Shown here one piece after another: positions 1 to 8,456 of a stretch of DNA of 64,000 nt (position 1 is its first letter; every line of letters begins with the position of its first letter). The notes below the pieces were generated by a model. That model was not told the DNA's origin. It searched no databases and worked only from the letters and a program-made list of their open reading frames with translations. Source of the stretch: Rummeliibacillus sp044763875. Its GTDB lineage: Bacteria; Bacillota; Bacilli; Bacillales_A; Planococcaceae. The stretch is taken from positions 124,001 through 188,000 of the forward strand of contig NZ_JBIWGZ010000001.1 of assembly GCF_044763875.1 (NCBI RefSeq). The letters are read 5' to 3'. The position numbers and the translations under genes are program-made.

Positions 1-1
1 A

Positions 2-676
2 AAATTTGTTCACGTTTCAACTGACGAAGTGTATGGTGAGTTAGATATTGACCCAACTACATTTTTTACAGAAGAAACTCCTCTTCAACCTAATAGTCCT
101 TATAGTGCAAGTAAAGCATCATCAGATCTGTTAGTCCGTGCTTACCATGAAACATTTGGTTTACCAATTAATATTACCCGTTGTTCTAATAACTATGGCC
201 CTTATCATTTTCCAGAGAAGTTAATTCCTTTAACAATTTCTCGTGTTTTAAACAATCAAAATATTCCTATATATGGAAGTGGTAATAATATCCGTGATTG
301 GTTGCATGTGTTTGATCACTGTGCGGCAATTGATTTAGTATTACACGAAGGTGTAGATGGTGAAGTTTATAACGTAGGTGGTCACAATGAACGGACAAAT
401 CTTGAAGTGGTGAAAACGATTATACATGCACTAGGAAAATCAGAAGACCTTATTGAATTTGTACCAGATCGTTTAGGGCACGATCAACGCTATGCGATTG
501 ACCCTTCAAAATTAAAAGACCTGGGATGGACCCCAACTTACACGTTTGAAACAGGAATTACACAAACGATTCAATGGTATCTTGACCATAAAGAATGGTG
601 GACCCAACTTTTGAATGGAAATCATCAAAATAATGATGCTAAACAGTACAATACACAACTATCTTGGGAATTATAG
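2..676 (+). CDS. rfbB: dTDP-glucose 4,6-dehydratase, C-terminal part (cut by window edge)
   Basis: The reading frame is open from the first bases, so the gene begins upstream of the window. The visible part starts within the STDEVYG motif, followed by the YSASK catalytic Tyr/Lys motif (YxxxK) of extended short-chain dehydrogenases and the NNYGPYHFPEKLIP and GSGNNIRDWLHVFDH motifs typical of RmlB. The family converts dTDP-glucose to dTDP-4-keto-6-deoxyglucose in the cytoplasm, for rhamnose or other deoxysugars of surface glycans. The missing N-terminus should carry the NAD-binding GxxGxxG. The other rml genes, if present, would lie to the left. A weak hairpin with a T-run follows near 703-730. 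Confidence 0.93.
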   Translation, partial: KFVHVSTDEVYGELDIDPTTFFTEETPLQPNSPYSASKASSDLLVRAYHETFGLPINITRCSNNYGPYHFPEKLIPLTISRVLNNQNIPIYGSGNNIRDWLHVFDHCAAIDLVLHEGVDGEVYNVGGHNERTNLEVVKTIIHALGKSEDLIEFVPDRLGHDQRYAIDPSKLKDLGWTPTYTFETGITQTIQWYLDHKEWWTQLLNGNHQNNDAKQYNTQLSWEL

Positions 677-844
677 ATGCTGCTATCTTTGATTTTACAG
701 TAGGGAGCATGAATTGCCCTCTTTTTTATTGATTACGAACTAATGTTCCTATATAATATATTGTATATTACAAATGATTTTTTGAAAGGCGAAGTGTAAT
801 GTAAGGAACACATTCATATTAGTAGAAATAGGAGATTTATAAGC

Positions 845-1333
845 ATGACAGGAAATACTCACATCATAGGCGGCATTGCAGCAGGTCTTGCTTTAGTACA
901 GGTTTCAAATTACGATTCATTAGTTGTAGTCGGTGCAAGTATTGCTGGCTCATTACTTCCGGATATTTGCCACGGTGGTAGTAAAATTGGCAGGACATTT
1001 CCCTTTATATCAAAGATCGTTAACACGTTATTTGGACATCGATCATTTACACATAGTTTGCTATTTTTGTTCCTCATGGCAATGTTTATGAATAAATATA
1101 TTTCAAATGAATCGATTACAGCTGGTTTATTAACAGGAATGGTGAGCCATTACATCCTCGATATGGCCACAAAAAAAGGGATTAAATTATTGTTTCCACT
1201 AGATATCAATGTGCGTTTTCCAATTACCACGCGAACAGGTAGTAAAGTAGAAAATGTTGTAACTGCTGTATTAACAGTTCTTTGCATATATTTAGGTTTC
1301 GAAACGATTAGTCATTCGTTCATTTTGAAATAG
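845..1333 (+). CDS. YdjM/YvsG-like membrane metal-dependent hydrolase
   Basis: 162-residue membrane protein with about four hydrophobic segments. It carries the hallmarks of the DUF457/YdjM family: an N-terminal THIIGG segment, LLPDICHGGSKIG, then GHRSFTHSLLF and SHYILDMATKKGIKLLFP. The His/Asp clusters (LPD, HR..TH, H..LD) are the conserved putative metal ligands. E. coli YdjM is LexA-regulated, but no LexA box was recognised here. The ATG follows an AGGAG site about 9 bases upstream. It is a single-gene unit ending in a strong terminator. The biochemical role of the family is poorly known. Confidence 0.82.
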   Translation: MTGNTHIIGGIAAGLALVQVSNYDSLVVVGASIAGSLLPDICHGGSKIGRTFPFISKIVNTLFGHRSFTHSLLFLFLMAMFMNKYISNESITAGLLTGMVSHYILDMATKKGIKLLFPLDINVRFPITTRTGSKVENVVTAVLTVLCIYLGFETISHSFILK

Positions 1334-1338
1334 GATCA

Positions 1339-1377
1339 ATTCCCTTATGTCACATTCGACGTAAGGGAATTTTTTTA
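1339..1377 (+). terminator. Rho-independent terminator of the YdjM-like gene
   Basis: AATTCCCTTA pairs with TAAGGGAATT, with extra GTC/GAC pairing around a short loop, followed directly by a run of seven T. It lies 5 bases after the stop codon. Confidence 0.9.
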
Positions 1378-1454
1378 TTCGATTTAATATTTAAAAGGAT
1401 GCAAATTTAAAAATACCACCATTTCTTGTATGATAAAAATGAGGAGTGAAAATT

Positions 1455-2042
1455 ATGCAATTTCATACAACAAAATCATTTATATTAGCATCTGCATCAC
1501 CACGTCGAAAAGAAATTTTTGCACGACTAAACATACCCTTTGATATCGTTACATCTGATGTAGAAGAAACAAGTGTACAAGCTACTGAAGTATCAGAATA
1601 TGTCAAAGGAGTGGCGTTACTAAAAGCTCGCGATGTTGCAAAAAAAACGTCAGGTAAAGTAGTGATTGGGGCAGATACAATCGTTGCAAAAGACGATCAA
1701 TTGCTACACAAGCCAACAAGTCATGAAGAAGCAATGTCTCATCTTCGAACATTAAGTGACTCAGCACACGACGTATTAACAGCAGTTGCGATTATTAAAG
1801 AAAACGGAGAGGAAACAACTTTTGTAGAAAATACGAAGGTCTTCTTTAAAAATGTATCTGATGAACTTTTAGAATCCTATGTTGCAACTGGGGACCCATT
1901 TGATAAAGCGGGTGGCTACGGTATTCAAACAGATGGAGTCTTCTTAGTAGAACGAATTGAAGGGGATTATTTAAATGTTGTTGGGCTACCCTTAGCTACT
2001 TTATGTGAGCAACTTGTTTCATTGAAACTTATATCTCTTTAG
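1455..2042 (+). CDS. maf: Maf-family nucleoside triphosphate pyrophosphatase
   Basis: 195 residues, the usual length. N-terminal ASASPRR motif (about residues 12-18), then SDVEE, the GADTIV segment with the catalytic acidic residue, KPTSHEEA and the KAGGYGIQ motif. Maf proteins hydrolyse non-canonical or pyrimidine dNTPs and have been linked to septum formation. The ATG at 1455 is preferred because a GAGGAG site lies 8 bases before it; a GTG three codons upstream overlaps that site. In Bacillus maf usually sits with radC and mreB. Here it stands alone between two unrelated transcription units. Confidence 0.93.
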   Translation: MQFHTTKSFILASASPRRKEIFARLNIPFDIVTSDVEETSVQATEVSEYVKGVALLKARDVAKKTSGKVVIGADTIVAKDDQLLHKPTSHEEAMSHLRTLSDSAHDVLTAVAIIKENGEETTFVENTKVFFKNVSDELLESYVATGDPFDKAGGYGIQTDGVFLVERIEGDYLNVVGLPLATLCEQLVSLKLISL

Positions 2043-2356
2043 GGGATTATAATCAGTAGATGGATTTTATAAATTATAGATTTTATTAAAGCTTATTCAA
2101 GAAAGGGAGCTATTCAATTTGTTATAAGCTCCCTATTCATTGGTTTATGATTTTTAGTAACAATTGAAGATTGAAAATTGAAATTATTTCTCGGGAAATC
2201 ATTTAATTCCTATGAAACGCAAAATGTTGCTAAAAATGTCGAAGACGATAATAAGTTGTCACGGAATATTTAAAAACTAATAGAAATCTCAAAATTTTAT
2301 TGATTTTTCATGCTCTTTTCTTGGAAGAAAATTTAAAATAAATAATGTATTTTACA
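2043..2356. other. Intergenic spacer with one hairpin
   Basis: No credible gene on either strand. A hairpin lies at about 2105-2133 (GGGAGCT paired with AGCTCCC). It could end maf transcription but lacks a T-tract. The rest is AT-rich and carries no motif I recognise. Confidence 0.5.
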
Positions 2357-2824
2357 TTATTTTTCGATTTTACCGGCTTTTTTTCCATACCAAAACCTTT
2401 TCGGTCGCTCTAACGGTGTAATATTAATAATGAAATAGCTGATGATTAGTAAGAGGATGACAAAAGCATAAAGTAGCATGCTCTTTGCATCAGTATGATC
2501 AATGATCACAAGGCGAATCATCGCGGTAATGCCGATATAGATGAAATATCGAAGTGGGAAATGATAATCCTCTTTGAAGTACTTGACAATCATTGTAATG
2601 AATTCGAAGTAGAGGAAGAAGATTAAAATATTCGCTAAGAAAACTTCATGTTCTCGAGCCGTCTGATGTTGACTAAATAGTATATCAAAGAAAACGATGA
2701 GTTCCTTAACCATGAGAAAAGATAAAAAAAGAGCAAGGGTTATTAAACAAATATTGAGAAACCATTGCAGTATTCTCGGAACTATATGCTGCAATTCAAT
2801 TAAAATTTGCTTGCTTCTTACCAT
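2357..2824 (-). CDS. psiE: PsiE-family phosphate-starvation-inducible membrane protein
   Basis: About 155 residues with four predicted membrane segments. The block FLYFEFITMIVKYF followed by HFPLRYFIYIGITAMIR and a VIIDH segment is the signature of the PsiE family, induced by phosphate starvation in E. coli; the molecular function is unknown. The ATG at 2824 is chosen because a GGGGG site lies 6 bases upstream. The ATG at 2830 is too close to it, and a longer TTG-initiated form has no ribosome binding site. No PhoP box was recognised upstream. Confidence 0.85.
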   Translation of the reverse strand: MVRSKQILIELQHIVPRILQWFLNICLITLALFLSFLMVKELIVFFDILFSQHQTAREHEVFLANILIFFLYFEFITMIVKYFKEDYHFPLRYFIYIGITAMIRLVIIDHTDAKSMLLYAFVILLLIISYFIINITPLERPKRFWYGKKAGKIEK

Positions 2825-2871
2825 CCGCATCCCCCAATTCAATTTTTCTATATATAAATTATACAAGTTTC

Positions 2872-3283
2872 CTATTTAGGAAATACAAATTTAATATATT
2901 TTTTATAAAAATTTGTAAATTGAATCAATTTCATTTTGCAAAATACTCGACTACTATTTAAGAAGAGAACAATTGCGATTGTTAAATAGGATAATTCAAG
3001 TTCAAAGCCAACAGTACTTTCGTTACCAATAAATCAAACAGCTAATTTTACCTTTACAATAGCAACTGTCATATCATTGAAAAACAAACATGATAATAGA
3101 TGTGTAGCCAACCCAGCAACTAAAGCAATACCACCCATTACTTCAAGCAAACACACAACGTATGCGAAAATTTCAGGATGGCCAATACTTGAAAACCAAC
3201 TTGCAAGCGATTCAATCCCATTGTTTAATTTATCAAATCCGTGAATTGAAAAACTAAAGGTATTATCAATAGTATGGATACAT
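2872..3283 (-). pseudogene. Degraded DoxX-family membrane protein gene
   Basis: Reading right to left, one frame encodes FSIHGFDKLNNGIESLAS, WFSSIGHPEIFAYVV, LLEVMGGIALVAGLA, then IVKVKLAV, a TGA stop at 3036-3034, and FIGNESTVGFELELSYLTIA. This is a nearly full DoxX family protein (small quinone-linked membrane oxidoreductases). The stop falls where family members carry Gly (GGA to TGA). The N-terminal first helix and start codon are missing, the homology beginning just after the catalase terminator. It looks like a recent deletion plus a nonsense mutation. Confidence 0.7.
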
Positions 3284-3286
3284 CAC

Positions 3287-3323
3287 TAAAAAGCCCATCT
3301 GAGACGATTGTCACAGATGGGCT
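3287..3323 (-). terminator. Terminator of the catalase gene
   Basis: On the minus strand AGCCCATCTG pairs with CAGATGGGCT, with GAC/GTC pairs around the loop and one mismatch, followed by TTTTTAG. It is about 35 bases past the catalase stop. Confidence 0.85.
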
Positions 3324-3358
3324 AATGTTTACAAAATTCAATGATAATATCTTAGAAC

Positions 3359-5365
3359 TTATAATTGTCTTTCCCAGAATCGTCCTTTTGCAATTCCTTC
3401 AATAAATGGGGCGATAATTGAGCTTGTTAAGTCGTACACACCAGCTGCATTTAATTTGACACGGCTGTATTCTATTGGTTTAGGATGGCTTACGGCTAAT
3501 GCAATCGGTTTGTAATGCTTAAATTCAGTTTCTATAAATTCTAGAATAGGTGTTGAAATTTCTGTTTCACTACTTATTAATAATACCGCATCAAAAAGGC
3601 TAGAATCTGTAGTTTCAAAAGTATCTGTAACTTTTCCGACAGAATTTAACTCATGAATTTTTTTATCGATGATACTATAGTTTACTTTATGTTCTAATAA
3701 TTTCATTATCCATTTTCTTAGTTGGTTCTCATCAGGTTTACCGTTCAATAAAATAGCCACTTTCTTTGTATCTGCTTTGAAAATTGTATTGCCCATGCTT
3801 AGTGCTGGAGATTTTTTAGTTGATGTCACTTCATGATTTTCATCAGGTAATGGGACGCCAATTTTGTCAACTACTTCTTGCGTAATTTGTCGATCAATAT
3901 GATTCAAAATTGCAACGGCATTGATTTTCACCATTTCTGATTTGCATTTTCCAATTTCAAAGCTCAGTGCGTTTTTTAGATGTTGTTGTTCATAAATAGC
4001 AAAAGAATTATAAAATAATTTCGCTTGCGAGAAGAAATCACGGAAACTGTCACTACGCCCTCTAATTTTACGCCCATCTACTTTCTCTTGATAATGCTCA
4101 TATCCACCTTGATCAGCTGAAACTGGAGCTGGCTGATTGTAATTTAGAGCATTTCGATGATAACTTGTTTGACCTTTATGAATGACCATTTGGTGTATCC
4201 CATCACGTTGATTGTTGGTGAAGGGGCAGACAGGTCGGTTGATTGGAATCTGGTGGAAATTGGGACCTCCAAGACGTGAAAGTTGAGTATCTGTATAAGA
4301 AAATAAGCGCCCTTGTAAAAGCGGGTCATTTGAGAAATCAATTCCTGGAACTACATGACCTGGATGAAAAGCGACTTGCTCCGTTTCTGCGAAGAAATTA
4401 TCAACATTTCGATTTAAAGTCAATTTCCCAACTATTTTTACAGGAACATCTTCTTCTGGCCATATTTTCGTTGGATCTAAAATATCAAAGTCAAATTGAT
4501 GTTCATTTTCTTCCGGGATGATTTGTAAACCCAACTCCCATTCTGGATATTCACCTTGGTCAATGGCATCATACAAATCTTGACGATGGAAATCGGGATT
4601 TTTCCCTGATATTCTTTGTGCCTCATCCCAAACTAAAGAATGTAACCCCAGTTTAGGCTTCCAGTGGAATTTCACGAAATGTGCTTTACCTTCAGCGTTT
4701 ATAAGACGGAAAGAATGTACACCAAAACCTTCCATCATTCGGAAGCTTCGAGGAATAGCACGATCGCTCATGAGCCACATTACCATATGGGCAGTTTCAG
4801 GGTTTTGTCCAACGAAGTCCCAAAAAGTATCGTGAGCACTTGCACCCTGAGGTATATCGGTATCTGGTTCTGGTTTAACCGCATGAACAAAATCAGGGAA
4901 TTTTATTGCATCTTGAATAAAGAATATGGGTATATTATTTCCGACTAAATCAAAATTGCCTTCATCTGTATAAAATTTTGTTGCAAACCCACGTACATCT
5001 CGAACTGTATCAGCTGATCCTTTCGATCCTTGAACGGTAGAGAAACGTACAAATACAGGTGTAATTTTTGATGTATCTGTTAGAAAATCGGCTTTGGTAT
5101 ATTCTATTAAGGATTCATAAAGCTGAAATATACCATGAGCGCCAACACCGCGAGCGTGAACAATTCGTTCTGGGATACGCTCATGATCAAAATGGGTCAT
5201 TTTTTCACGAAAATGAAAATCCTCCATTAGAGTTGGTCCACGAAAACCAGCTTTTAAAGAAAACTCATCCTCCGTTATTTTTAAACCTTGATTTGTAGTT
5301 AAATCAGCCTCATTTTCGTTATTGATTGTAAACTTTTTTAATTGTTCATCCTTTTTATTAGCCAT
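3359..5365 (-). CDS. katE: Large-subunit (clade 2, KatE-type) catalase
   Basis: 668 residues, the length of large-subunit heme catalases such as B. subtilis KatE and E. coli HPII. The core has the catalytic His70 in VHARGVGAHG, the Asn in GNNIPIFFIQD, and the proximal heme Tyr in LFSYTDTQLSRLGGPNF. The last 150 residues form the extra flavodoxin/DJ-1-like domain (KKVAILLNGKPDENQL onward) that only clade 2 enzymes carry. It disproportionates hydrogen peroxide in the cytoplasm. A GGAGGTAACC site sits just before the ATG. In Bacillus this clade is SigB-controlled; I saw no clear SigB or PerR site upstream. Confidence 0.96.
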   Translation of the reverse strand: MANKKDEQLKKFTINNENEADLTTNQGLKITEDEFSLKAGFRGPTLMEDFHFREKMTHFDHERIPERIVHARGVGAHGIFQLYESLIEYTKADFLTDTSKITPVFVRFSTVQGSKGSADTVRDVRGFATKFYTDEGNFDLVGNNIPIFFIQDAIKFPDFVHAVKPEPDTDIPQGASAHDTFWDFVGQNPETAHMVMWLMSDRAIPRSFRMMEGFGVHSFRLINAEGKAHFVKFHWKPKLGLHSLVWDEAQRISGKNPDFHRQDLYDAIDQGEYPEWELGLQIIPEENEHQFDFDILDPTKIWPEEDVPVKIVGKLTLNRNVDNFFAETEQVAFHPGHVVPGIDFSNDPLLQGRLFSYTDTQLSRLGGPNFHQIPINRPVCPFTNNQRDGIHQMVIHKGQTSYHRNALNYNQPAPVSADQGGYEHYQEKVDGRKIRGRSDSFRDFFSQAKLFYNSFAIYEQQHLKNALSFEIGKCKSEMVKINAVAILNHIDRQITQEVVDKIGVPLPDENHEVTSTKKSPALSMGNTIFKADTKKVAILLNGKPDENQLRKWIMKLLEHKVNYSIIDKKIHELNSVGKVTDTFETTDSSLFDAVLLISSETEISTPILEFIETEFKHYKPIALAVSHPKPIEYSRVKLNAAGVYDLTSSIIAPFIEGIAKGRFWERQL

Positions 5366-5537
5366 ATGGTTACCTCCAAATTGATTGACATAGTTTATTG
5401 TTTGCTTTTTTACATGTAATAAAACATTTTGGTATTTGTAAATTATGTGTCAAAAAAGAGTCCACACAGATTCAATTGGATTTGAATAGAATGTCTAAGT
5501 GAAAATATTTAATGGATAGGTGTGAAATAAGTTTGTG

Positions 5538-6533
5538 ATGAAAAAATGGATTGTTGTCATATTTTTAATATGTTCAATAGGATTGTCAGGTTGTCTTGAA
5601 ACATCGGTACATGAGGAACAGGGAGATAAGAAGGTATCAGAGATTGATCAACAAATTGAAGCTAATGCAAAAGATCGCAAAAATAAGAAGACTGTAGAAA
5701 CAAAACCAACTGTAATTAATATTGTTGATCCAAATACTTCCGAAGTTATTAAAACTTTTTCTCCAAAAGAGCTATGGTTCGAAACAAATTATGAAGAATA
5801 TGAAAATAAAGTAAAGGAAATTGCAAAAGAATTAGCAAGTGGGACGGAAACGACTCCTGGTTATGACCAAAGGATGAAGCTTGATAAAATAGGGGAAAAT
5901 GGAGATATTTTGAAAGGTAATCCCTTAGTTGTTCTAAAAGAAAGTGAACTTGTAGATAAAATATTGAAGACTTCCATTATTGGTGGAGTCGTTGAATTAC
6001 CATTATATATTACCAATAGTAATTATAATGCTGATGAAATATCAACATTTGGAGAAATGACGGTTGCTTCCTATACCACCTATTTTGATTCATCTAAAGA
6101 AAATAGAAATAAAAATATAGAACTATCTGCAAAAGCTTTAAATAATGTCATTGTTGGGATAGGAGATTATTTTTCATTTAATACGATTGTTGGACCGAGG
6201 GAGAAAGAGAATGGATACCAACCTGCCCCTGAAATCATCAATAAGAAGCTTGTGATGGGAATTGGCGGAGGCGTTTGTCAAACATCTTCAACACTTTTTA
6301 ATGCAGTTGACCAAATACAGGTAAAATATTTAGAAAAACATCATCATTCAATCAATGTAGGCTACGTACCAAAAGGAAGGGATGCCACTGTTTCATATGG
6401 TACATTAGATTTTAGATTTCAAAATATGAGCGATGCTCCATTATTAATCAAAACATTTTATGGTAAGAGTTCGTTAACGGTTGAAGTAAGAACTTCAAAA
6501 ACGAATGCAGAGAAATTATTATTGAATAAATAA
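5538..6533 (+). CDS. VanW-family lipoprotein
   Basis: 331 residues. Hydrophobic signal segment with a lipobox LSGC near residue 20, so it is probably a membrane-anchored lipoprotein. A charged linker follows, then a C-terminal VanW domain: LSAKALNNVIVGIGDYFSFN, VGPREKENGY, GIGGGVCQTSSTLFNAV, HHSINVGYVPKGRDATVSYG. VanW proteins accompany vancomycin-resistance and spore/cell-wall loci but have no settled activity; the central Cys and His residues are conserved. The ATG at 5538 follows an in-frame GTG directly. The SD is weak and distant (AGGTGTG), so translation may be low. It is monocistronic. Confidence 0.85.
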   Translation: MKKWIVVIFLICSIGLSGCLETSVHEEQGDKKVSEIDQQIEANAKDRKNKKTVETKPTVINIVDPNTSEVIKTFSPKELWFETNYEEYENKVKEIAKELASGTETTPGYDQRMKLDKIGENGDILKGNPLVVLKESELVDKILKTSIIGGVVELPLYITNSNYNADEISTFGEMTVASYTTYFDSSKENRNKNIELSAKALNNVIVGIGDYFSFNTIVGPREKENGYQPAPEIINKKLVMGIGGGVCQTSSTLFNAVDQIQVKYLEKHHHSINVGYVPKGRDATVSYGTLDFRFQNMSDAPLLIKTFYGKSSLTVEVRTSKTNAEKLLLNK

Positions 6534-6554
6534 ATTGATTTACTTTAGGTAGCG

Positions 6555-6590
6555 AAACCCATCCAAGAAGATACATGGATGGGTTTTCTT
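6555..6590 (+). terminator. Terminator of the VanW gene
   Basis: AAACCCATCC pairs with GGATGGGTTT around a 12-base loop, followed by TCTTTATTT. It lies between two convergent genes, but the T-rich side faces the plus strand. Confidence 0.85.
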
Positions 6591-6606
6591 TATTTGAAAC
6601 AATTTT

Positions 6607-7233
6607 CTATACCTTTGCATTCCCTAAAGCTTGATCTAAATAGGCGATAATTTCTTCTTTACAACCAGCAACTGATTGGGCACGTACTTCATCTTTTTCG
6701 ATCTTCCTTTGTGCTTTTTGGACAACTTCGTTTAATTGAGAGTGTGGAATGACGACAACACCATCAGCATCCCCAATAATAAAATCATCAGGTTGGACAC
6801 TGATACCACCTACAGCGATAGGGACTTGAATGACACCGCCACCAAATTTATTACCAGCAGCTACTGTGGTACCTAAACTAAAAACAGGGAAGTCAAGGTC
6901 GCGAATCGCCTGAATATCTCGGATCACTCCATCAACGACAAGCCCTTGTATTTCCATTCCTTTCATCAAAGAAACAATGAAATCTCCAGCTACTGCACGA
7001 TTAGTATCTCCTTTTGCGTCTACCACTAATATAGCACCAGGCTTAGCAATACGAATTGCTTCAAAAAGAGCAGCATTCTCGCCGATTGGTAAACGCACTG
7101 TAACAGCTCGACCTGCTATATGATAGTGATCTTTTATAGGTTTAATCGCTGCATTTATATTAGTTGTACCAGCAAGTGCATCAGAAACAGCTGTTGTAGG
7201 TAAAGTATGTAGTAATTCCTCAATATTGGACAT
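6607..7233 (-). CDS. RraA-like / 4-hydroxy-4-methyl-2-oxoglutarate aldolase family protein
   Basis: 208 residues matching the RraA/HMG-aldolase fold: TTAVSDALAG near the N-terminus, the GAILVVDAKGD segment with GDTNRAVAGDF, and VVDGVIRDIQAI where Arg and Asp bind substrate and the divalent metal. Family members are oxaloacetate decarboxylases/HMG aldolases or RNase E regulators. With no RNase E partner expected in this group, an aldolase or decarboxylase role is more likely. The gene is single, with no neighbouring catabolic genes to define its substrate. An AGGAGG site precedes the ATG. Confidence 0.82.
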   Translation of the reverse strand: MSNIEELLHTLPTTAVSDALAGTTNINAAIKPIKDHYHIAGRAVTVRLPIGENAALFEAIRIAKPGAILVVDAKGDTNRAVAGDFIVSLMKGMEIQGLVVDGVIRDIQAIRDLDFPVFSLGTTVAAGNKFGGGVIQVPIAVGGISVQPDDFIIGDADGVVVIPHSQLNEVVQKAQRKIEKDEVRAQSVAGCKEEIIAYLDQALGNAKV

Positions 7234-7449
7234 GTCAAAACCTCCTATGAAATATTGTATTTATTTTATATGAGGAGAGCAATTGATGACAATACCTTCC
7301 AGATGGAAGTAGGGATTTTAAAGATGGAAAGCGCTTTTTACTGGATGAATATAGTGACCCCAAAAGGGAAAAAACAATAAAGAGCAACAAAACAAGACAT
7401 GGAAAAAAACGCCGTCAAAGAGGCAATAAATGAATCCAAAACAAATCAA

Positions 7450-7499
7450 TTTACATCGTATGCGATATAGATTAAACTAAGTATATCGTATACGATGTA
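7450..7499 (+). promoter_or_regulatory. Promoter with paired operators for the OhrR-type regulator
   Basis: Two 18-bp sites, TACATCGTATGCGATATA (7452-7469) and TATATCGTATACGATGTA (7482-7499), are near-exact inverted copies of each other. Each is itself a palindrome around ATCGTATACGAT. Their centres are exactly 30 bp apart, about three helical turns. A candidate -35 TTTACA (7450-7455) and -10 TAAACT (7473-7478, 17-bp spacer) place the first site over the -35 box and the second over the transcription start. This is the geometry expected for autorepression by the adjacent MarR-family protein. Binding itself is inferred. Confidence 0.75.
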
Positions 7500-7516
7500 A
7501 TTGAAGGGGATAATCG

Positions 7517-7960
7517 ATGAGAAAAGGATTTAATTTAGAAAATCAACTTTGTTTTGAGGTATACAAAGCATCGAACCAATTTACTAAATTGTACCGTCAA
7601 GTATTAGACGAATTTGAATTAACTTATCCGCAATACTTAGTGCTATTAGCATTATGGGAACAAGATCAACTTTTAGTGAAAGAACTTAGTGAGAAAGTAA
7701 CTTTAGGTATTGGAACGTTGAATCCTATAGTAAACAAGCTAGTAAATAAAGGCTGGATTACAAAGGAAAGTTCTACTGAAGATAAGCGAGCTGTGATTGT
7801 GTCATTGACTGAAAAAGCGAAAAAAGACGAGCAAGTTATCACGAATAAGATTCTCCAAAAAGTATCTCAATGTGATTCATTAGTAGAACTTGATAGTGAG
7901 CTGAAATCAAGATTACACGAGTTAAATAAGTTGTTAGAACAATTAAATGAGATGGAGTGA
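7517..7960 (+). CDS. OhrR-type peroxide-sensing MarR-family repressor
   Basis: 147 residues with a MarR winged-helix core. The N-terminal motif LENQLCFEVYKAS places Cys12 at the position of the peroxide-sensing Cys15 of B. subtilis OhrR, and the following YPQYLVLLALWE matches the OhrR signature with its conserved tyrosines. It is therefore likely a one-cysteine organic hydroperoxide sensor. AAGGGG lies 8 bases before the ATG. The next gene, a glutathione peroxidase, starts 5 bases after the stop, so both are probably controlled by the paired operators upstream. The gene symbol is withheld because the target is not ohr itself. Confidence 0.85.
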   Translation: MRKGFNLENQLCFEVYKASNQFTKLYRQVLDEFELTYPQYLVLLALWEQDQLLVKELSEKVTLGIGTLNPIVNKLVNKGWITKESSTEDKRAVIVSLTEKAKKDEQVITNKILQKVSQCDSLVELDSELKSRLHELNKLLEQLNEME

Positions 7961-7965
7961 TTCAG

Positions 7966-8439
7966 ATGAGTATTTATGATATCAATGTGAAACTAGAAGA
8001 CGGAACAGAATATAGTCTAGATTGTTATAAAGGAAAAGTCTTGCTAATTGTTAATACAGCAACAAAATGTGGTTTTACACCACAATTCGAAGACCTTGAA
8101 GGATTATATAAAAAATATAAACAAGATGATTTTGTTGTGTTAGGTTTTCCATCTAATCAATTCCATCAAGAAGTGGATTCCGCTACAGCAGCTGCTGAAC
8201 AATGTCGATTAACATATGGTGTTACTTTCCCCATGCATGAAATTGTTAATGTAAATGGAAAGGATGCACATCAATTATTCAAATACTTAACATCACAATC
8301 AAAAGGCTTTTTAGGAAATAGTATCAAATGGAACTTCACTAAATTTTTGGTGGACCAAAATGGAGAAGTAGTTAAACGTTTCGGTTCAAAAGATAAACCA
8401 AGTAGTTTTGAAGGAGAAATTCAAAAGCTACTAAAATAG
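7966..8439 (+). CDS. Glutathione peroxidase family thiol peroxidase
   Basis: 157 residues. Catalytic Cys35 sits in NTATKCGFTPQF, Gln65 in GFPSNQFHQE, and Trp122 in IKWNFTKFLVD, the classical GPx triad with Cys in place of selenocysteine. Cys80 is a possible resolving cysteine. Bacterial members usually take electrons from thioredoxin and reduce organic and hydrogen peroxide. The ATG at 7966 has a GGAGTGA site about 5 bases upstream, inside the end of the regulator gene. It is co-transcribed with the OhrR-type sensor. It resembles B. subtilis BsaA. Confidence 0.92.
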   Translation: MSIYDINVKLEDGTEYSLDCYKGKVLLIVNTATKCGFTPQFEDLEGLYKKYKQDDFVVLGFPSNQFHQEVDSATAAAEQCRLTYGVTFPMHEIVNVNGKDAHQLFKYLTSQSKGFLGNSIKWNFTKFLVDQNGEVVKRFGSKDKPSSFEGEIQKLLK

Positions 8440-8456
8440 AAAGAAAGTTTACAATT

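Noticed and set aside
5366..5537. SigB or PerR site ahead of katE
   Set aside because: Looked for the SigB -35/-10 pair and a PerR box; nothing close enough to the consensus was found.
7320..7449. Possible small gene between the RraA-like and OhrR-type genes
   Set aside because: Lysine-rich AT sequence with frequent stops in all frames and no start signal.
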